Assembly (NCBI GenBank): GCA_963826515.1
Contig: CAWGXI010000003.1
Location: forward strand, 124,001-188,000
From: DATFVJ01 sp963826515
GTDB lineage: Bacteria; Actinomycetota; Actinomycetes; Streptosporangiales; Streptosporangiaceae
Length of the DNA stretch: 64,000 nucleotides
Direction: 5' to 3'
In this document: positions 62,320 to 64,000 of the stretch, piece after piece
Layout: each line of letters opens with the position of its first letter
How positions within the stretch are numbered: the first letter of the stretch is position 1
The notes under the pieces: model-generated
Database searches by the model: none
Told to the model about the DNA's origin: nothing
What the model saw: the letters and a program-made list of their open reading frames with translations, nothing else
Translations under genes and position numbers: made by a program

Positions 62320-63092
62320 ACAGCGTGAATCTGGCGATCCGCGAATTCAGGTTTGACCAGAAGAGCTTCTGGCGTGACCCGCAGACGGTGTTCTTTATCG
62401 TCGGCCTGCCGATCCTCTTCATCCTCATCTTCGCGACCATCTTCGGCAGCCAGACAGTCACCGTGGCCGGACAGGGGGCGATGAAAGCCACGGTGTTCTA
62501 CGTCGCCGGGATCATCGTCCTCGGGGTCATCTCGGCCGCGTTCTGGAATCTGGCGCAAACGCTGGTGCTGGAGCGCGAGAGCGGCAACCTGAAGCGGCTG
62601 CGGAGCACCCCGCTCCCGGCCGGCGTCTTCTTCGCCGGGCACGTCGCAACGGCTCTCCTGATGGCCGTCCTGCTTGCTGCGGTTGTCATGGTCTTGGGCC
62701 GGGTCGCCTACGGCGTGCCCATCCCCGGGGCGACCATGCCGGCCTTCGCCGTCACGGTCCTGGTGGCGGCGGCGTCGTTCAGCTGCCTGGCGTTCGCCTT
62801 CAGCCTGGCCGTCCGGCAGCAACGAGCCGCCATGGCGATGAGCTGGGCGGTCGTGTTGCCTCTGCTCTTCATCTCCGGCAACTTCGTCCCGGTTGACAAG
62901 GCTCCCTTGACAACGATCGCCAACGTGTTCCCGGTCCGCCACTTCAATACGGCCATGTGGACCGCCTTCAACCCACACACCACCGGCGCGGGCTTCCAGT
63001 GGCCGGATATCGGTGTCATAGCGTTGTGGGGGCTGGCCGGGCTCCTGATCGCGGTCCGGTATTTCCGGTGGAACCCGACCGGGGAAAGGTGA
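62316..63092 (+). CDS. ABC-2 type exporter permease
   Basis: 258 residues with six hydrophobic segments: TVFFIVGLPILFILIFATI, VFYVAGIIVLGVISAAFW, HVATALLMAVLLAAVVMVLG and others. The cytoplasmic motif LVLERESGNLKRLRSTPLPA between helices 2 and 3 is characteristic. The start overlaps the ATPase stop. 10 bp to the next gene, so the operon probably continues. Confidence 0.88.
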   Translation: MNSVNLAIREFRFDQKSFWRDPQTVFFIVGLPILFILIFATIFGSQTVTVAGQGAMKATVFYVAGIIVLGVISAAFWNLAQTLVLERESGNLKRLRSTPLPAGVFFAGHVATALLMAVLLAAVVMVLGRVAYGVPIPGATMPAFAVTVLVAAASFSCLAFAFSLAVRQQRAAMAMSWAVVLPLLFISGNFVPVDKAPLTTIANVFPVRHFNTAMWTAFNPHTTGAGFQWPDIGVIALWGLAGLLIAVRYFRWNPTGER

Positions 63093-63102
63093 CGGTACAG
63101 CT

Positions 63103-63579
63103 ATGACGAAAATCAAAGAGGCGGCTACCGAATTCCTCGCCAGCAAGCGCATCGCGGTCACCGGGGTCTCCCGGGCACCACAGGGCCACGGGAGCAACGT
63201 CGTCTACCAGCGCTTGCGGCAGCGCGGTTACCAGGTCTTCGCCGTCAACCCGAACGCAGACGAAGTCGAGCACGATCGCTGCTACCCGGATCTGAGATCC
63301 ATCCCGGGCGGCGTCGACGCGGTCGTGATCGCAACCAGGCCGCAGGTCGCTGAAGGCACCATGCGCGAGTGCGCCGACCTGGGCATCAAGCATGTGTGGA
63401 TGCACCGGTCCTTCGGCTCGGGGAGCGTCTCACAAACGGCCGCCGATTACGGCAGGGAACACGGCATCACGGTGATCGACGGAGGCTGCCCGTGCATGTT
63501 CAATCCCACCGCCGACACCGGGCACAAGGCGATGCGTCTGGTGTTCACCATGACGGGCAAAGTCCCCAGACAGGTCTGA
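63103..63579 (+). CDS. CoA-binding domain protein
   Basis: 158 residues. A single Rossmann-like CoA-binding domain: KRIAVTGVSRAPQGHGSNVV, YQVFAVNPNADEVEHDRCYP, DAVVIATRPQVAEGTMRECA and LGIKHVWMHRSFGSGSVSQT. Same family as YccU-type proteins. Usually cytosolic; role in CoA or nucleotide sensing unknown. The conserved IDGGCPCMFNP near the end carries two cysteines. Co-directional with the exporter, 10 bp after it. Confidence 0.88.
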   Translation: MTKIKEAATEFLASKRIAVTGVSRAPQGHGSNVVYQRLRQRGYQVFAVNPNADEVEHDRCYPDLRSIPGGVDAVVIATRPQVAEGTMRECADLGIKHVWMHRSFGSGSVSQTAADYGREHGITVIDGGCPCMFNPTADTGHKAMRLVFTMTGKVPRQV

Positions 63580-63671
63580 GCCGGACCAAGCTCCGGAGCG
63601 CGGGCGCCCTGCCTGGGCAGTTAGGGCACGGCCCAGGCAGGGGCCATTCGGCGGCATATCCGGAGGGAGCC

Positions 63672-64000
63672 ATGGATCGCAAGGAAGCAATCATCCGCCC
63701 TTACCGTCCCGGCGACCTCGGCGCCTTGTACCGGATCTGCCTTCTGACGGGCGATAACGGCCAGGATGCGACCGGCCTGTACCACGACCCCAGATTGCTC
63801 GGGCACGTGTATGCAGCTCCCTACGGCTTGTTCGAGCCATCCCTGGCCTTCGTCGCAGAGGACACGGCCGGCGTGGGCGGCTACATTGTCGGCGCTCTGG
63901 AGAGCCGGGCCTTCGAGGATCGGCTGGAACGCGACTGGTGGCCCAGGCTGCGCAGTCGCTATCCAGAACCGCCGTCCGACCTTCCTGAGGCGCAATGGAC
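63672..64000 (+). CDS. GNAT-family acetyltransferase, 3' end beyond window
   Basis: 109 codons visible from ATG 63672 (GGAGGGAGCC site), open at the right edge. IIRPYRPGDLGALYRICLLT is the typical GNAT opening, followed by GLYHDPRLLGHVYAAPYGLF and LAFVAEDTAGVGGYIVGALE. The acetyl-CoA loop (Q/RxxGxG/A) lies outside the window. Confidence 0.82.
   Translation, partial: MDRKEAIIRPYRPGDLGALYRICLLTGDNGQDATGLYHDPRLLGHVYAAPYGLFEPSLAFVAEDTAGVGGYIVGALESRAFEDRLERDWWPRLRSRYPEPPSDLPEAQW

Overview
The window looks like chromosomal DNA of a high-GC filamentous-type actinobacterium. Evidence: about 70% G+C with G/C-ending codons throughout, frequent GTG and TTG starts, an actinobacterial conservon (cvnABCD: sensor kinase, Roadblock/LC7, DUF742, small GTPase), an EspR-like XRE regulator, a fused NhaA-thioredoxin antiporter, DUF5709, PspC and the DUF1326/DUF2182 pair. 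No species can be named from the sequence alone.

Layout. 0-9.3 kb is a decayed accessory or defence-like zone: a DprA/SMF gene cut by the window edge, IS-associated proteins and remnants, a frameshifted DUF262 (GmrSD-type) gene, an intact UvrD-family helicase with a ParE/RelE-like N-terminus, an internally deleted DUF1998 helicase and a frameshifted SNF2-like helicase coupled to it. 9.4-18.2 kb mixes intact metabolic and membrane genes (cupin, MDR oxidoreductase, TetR, DUF2182-DUF1326, PspC) with many broken ones (ferredoxin reductase, BBE oxidoreductase, HD/LuxR, SnoaL, P450), ending in a VapBC toxin-antitoxin pair. 18.2-23.6 kb is an array of toxin-antitoxin modules and fragments, integrase fragments and a dispersed repeat of about 70 bp containing two inverted repeats. 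23.63-30.72 kb is a 7.1-kb integrative element in a CAU tRNA gene: a 36-bp duplication of the tRNA 3' end marks both ends, a frameshifted tyrosine integrase lies next to the intact tRNA, and the cargo is a GbsR-type regulator with a drug-type ABC exporter, an XRE regulator and a Phd antitoxin with a truncated RelE toxin.

30.9-35.7 kb is the conservon. 36.3-43.4 kb carries an acyl-CoA dehydrogenase, a RelE/Phd module between GGCA-rich tracts, a small element-like operon (zinc-ribbon/holin-like/coil), a collapsed peptide-ABC operon and a haloalkane dehalogenase. 44-64 kb is more core-like: threonine aldolase and Lon (both frameshifted), FHA protein, GH25 hydrolase, class II aldolase, FGGY kinase, PadR with a membrane protein, DHA2 exporter, NhaA fusion, NAD kinase, DUF5709, a kinase/luciferase-type chimera, a second ABC exporter, CoA-binding protein and a GNAT gene cut by the right edge.

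Two features recur. Many genes carry single-base frameshifts, including otherwise well-conserved ones, so either the sequence has indel errors or the region is decaying. Several loci are clean deletion chimeras (binding protein to permease, kinase to monooxygenase, head to tail of the BBE oxidase), which single-base error cannot explain. Tandem repeats lie between and inside genes throughout 32-61 kb.
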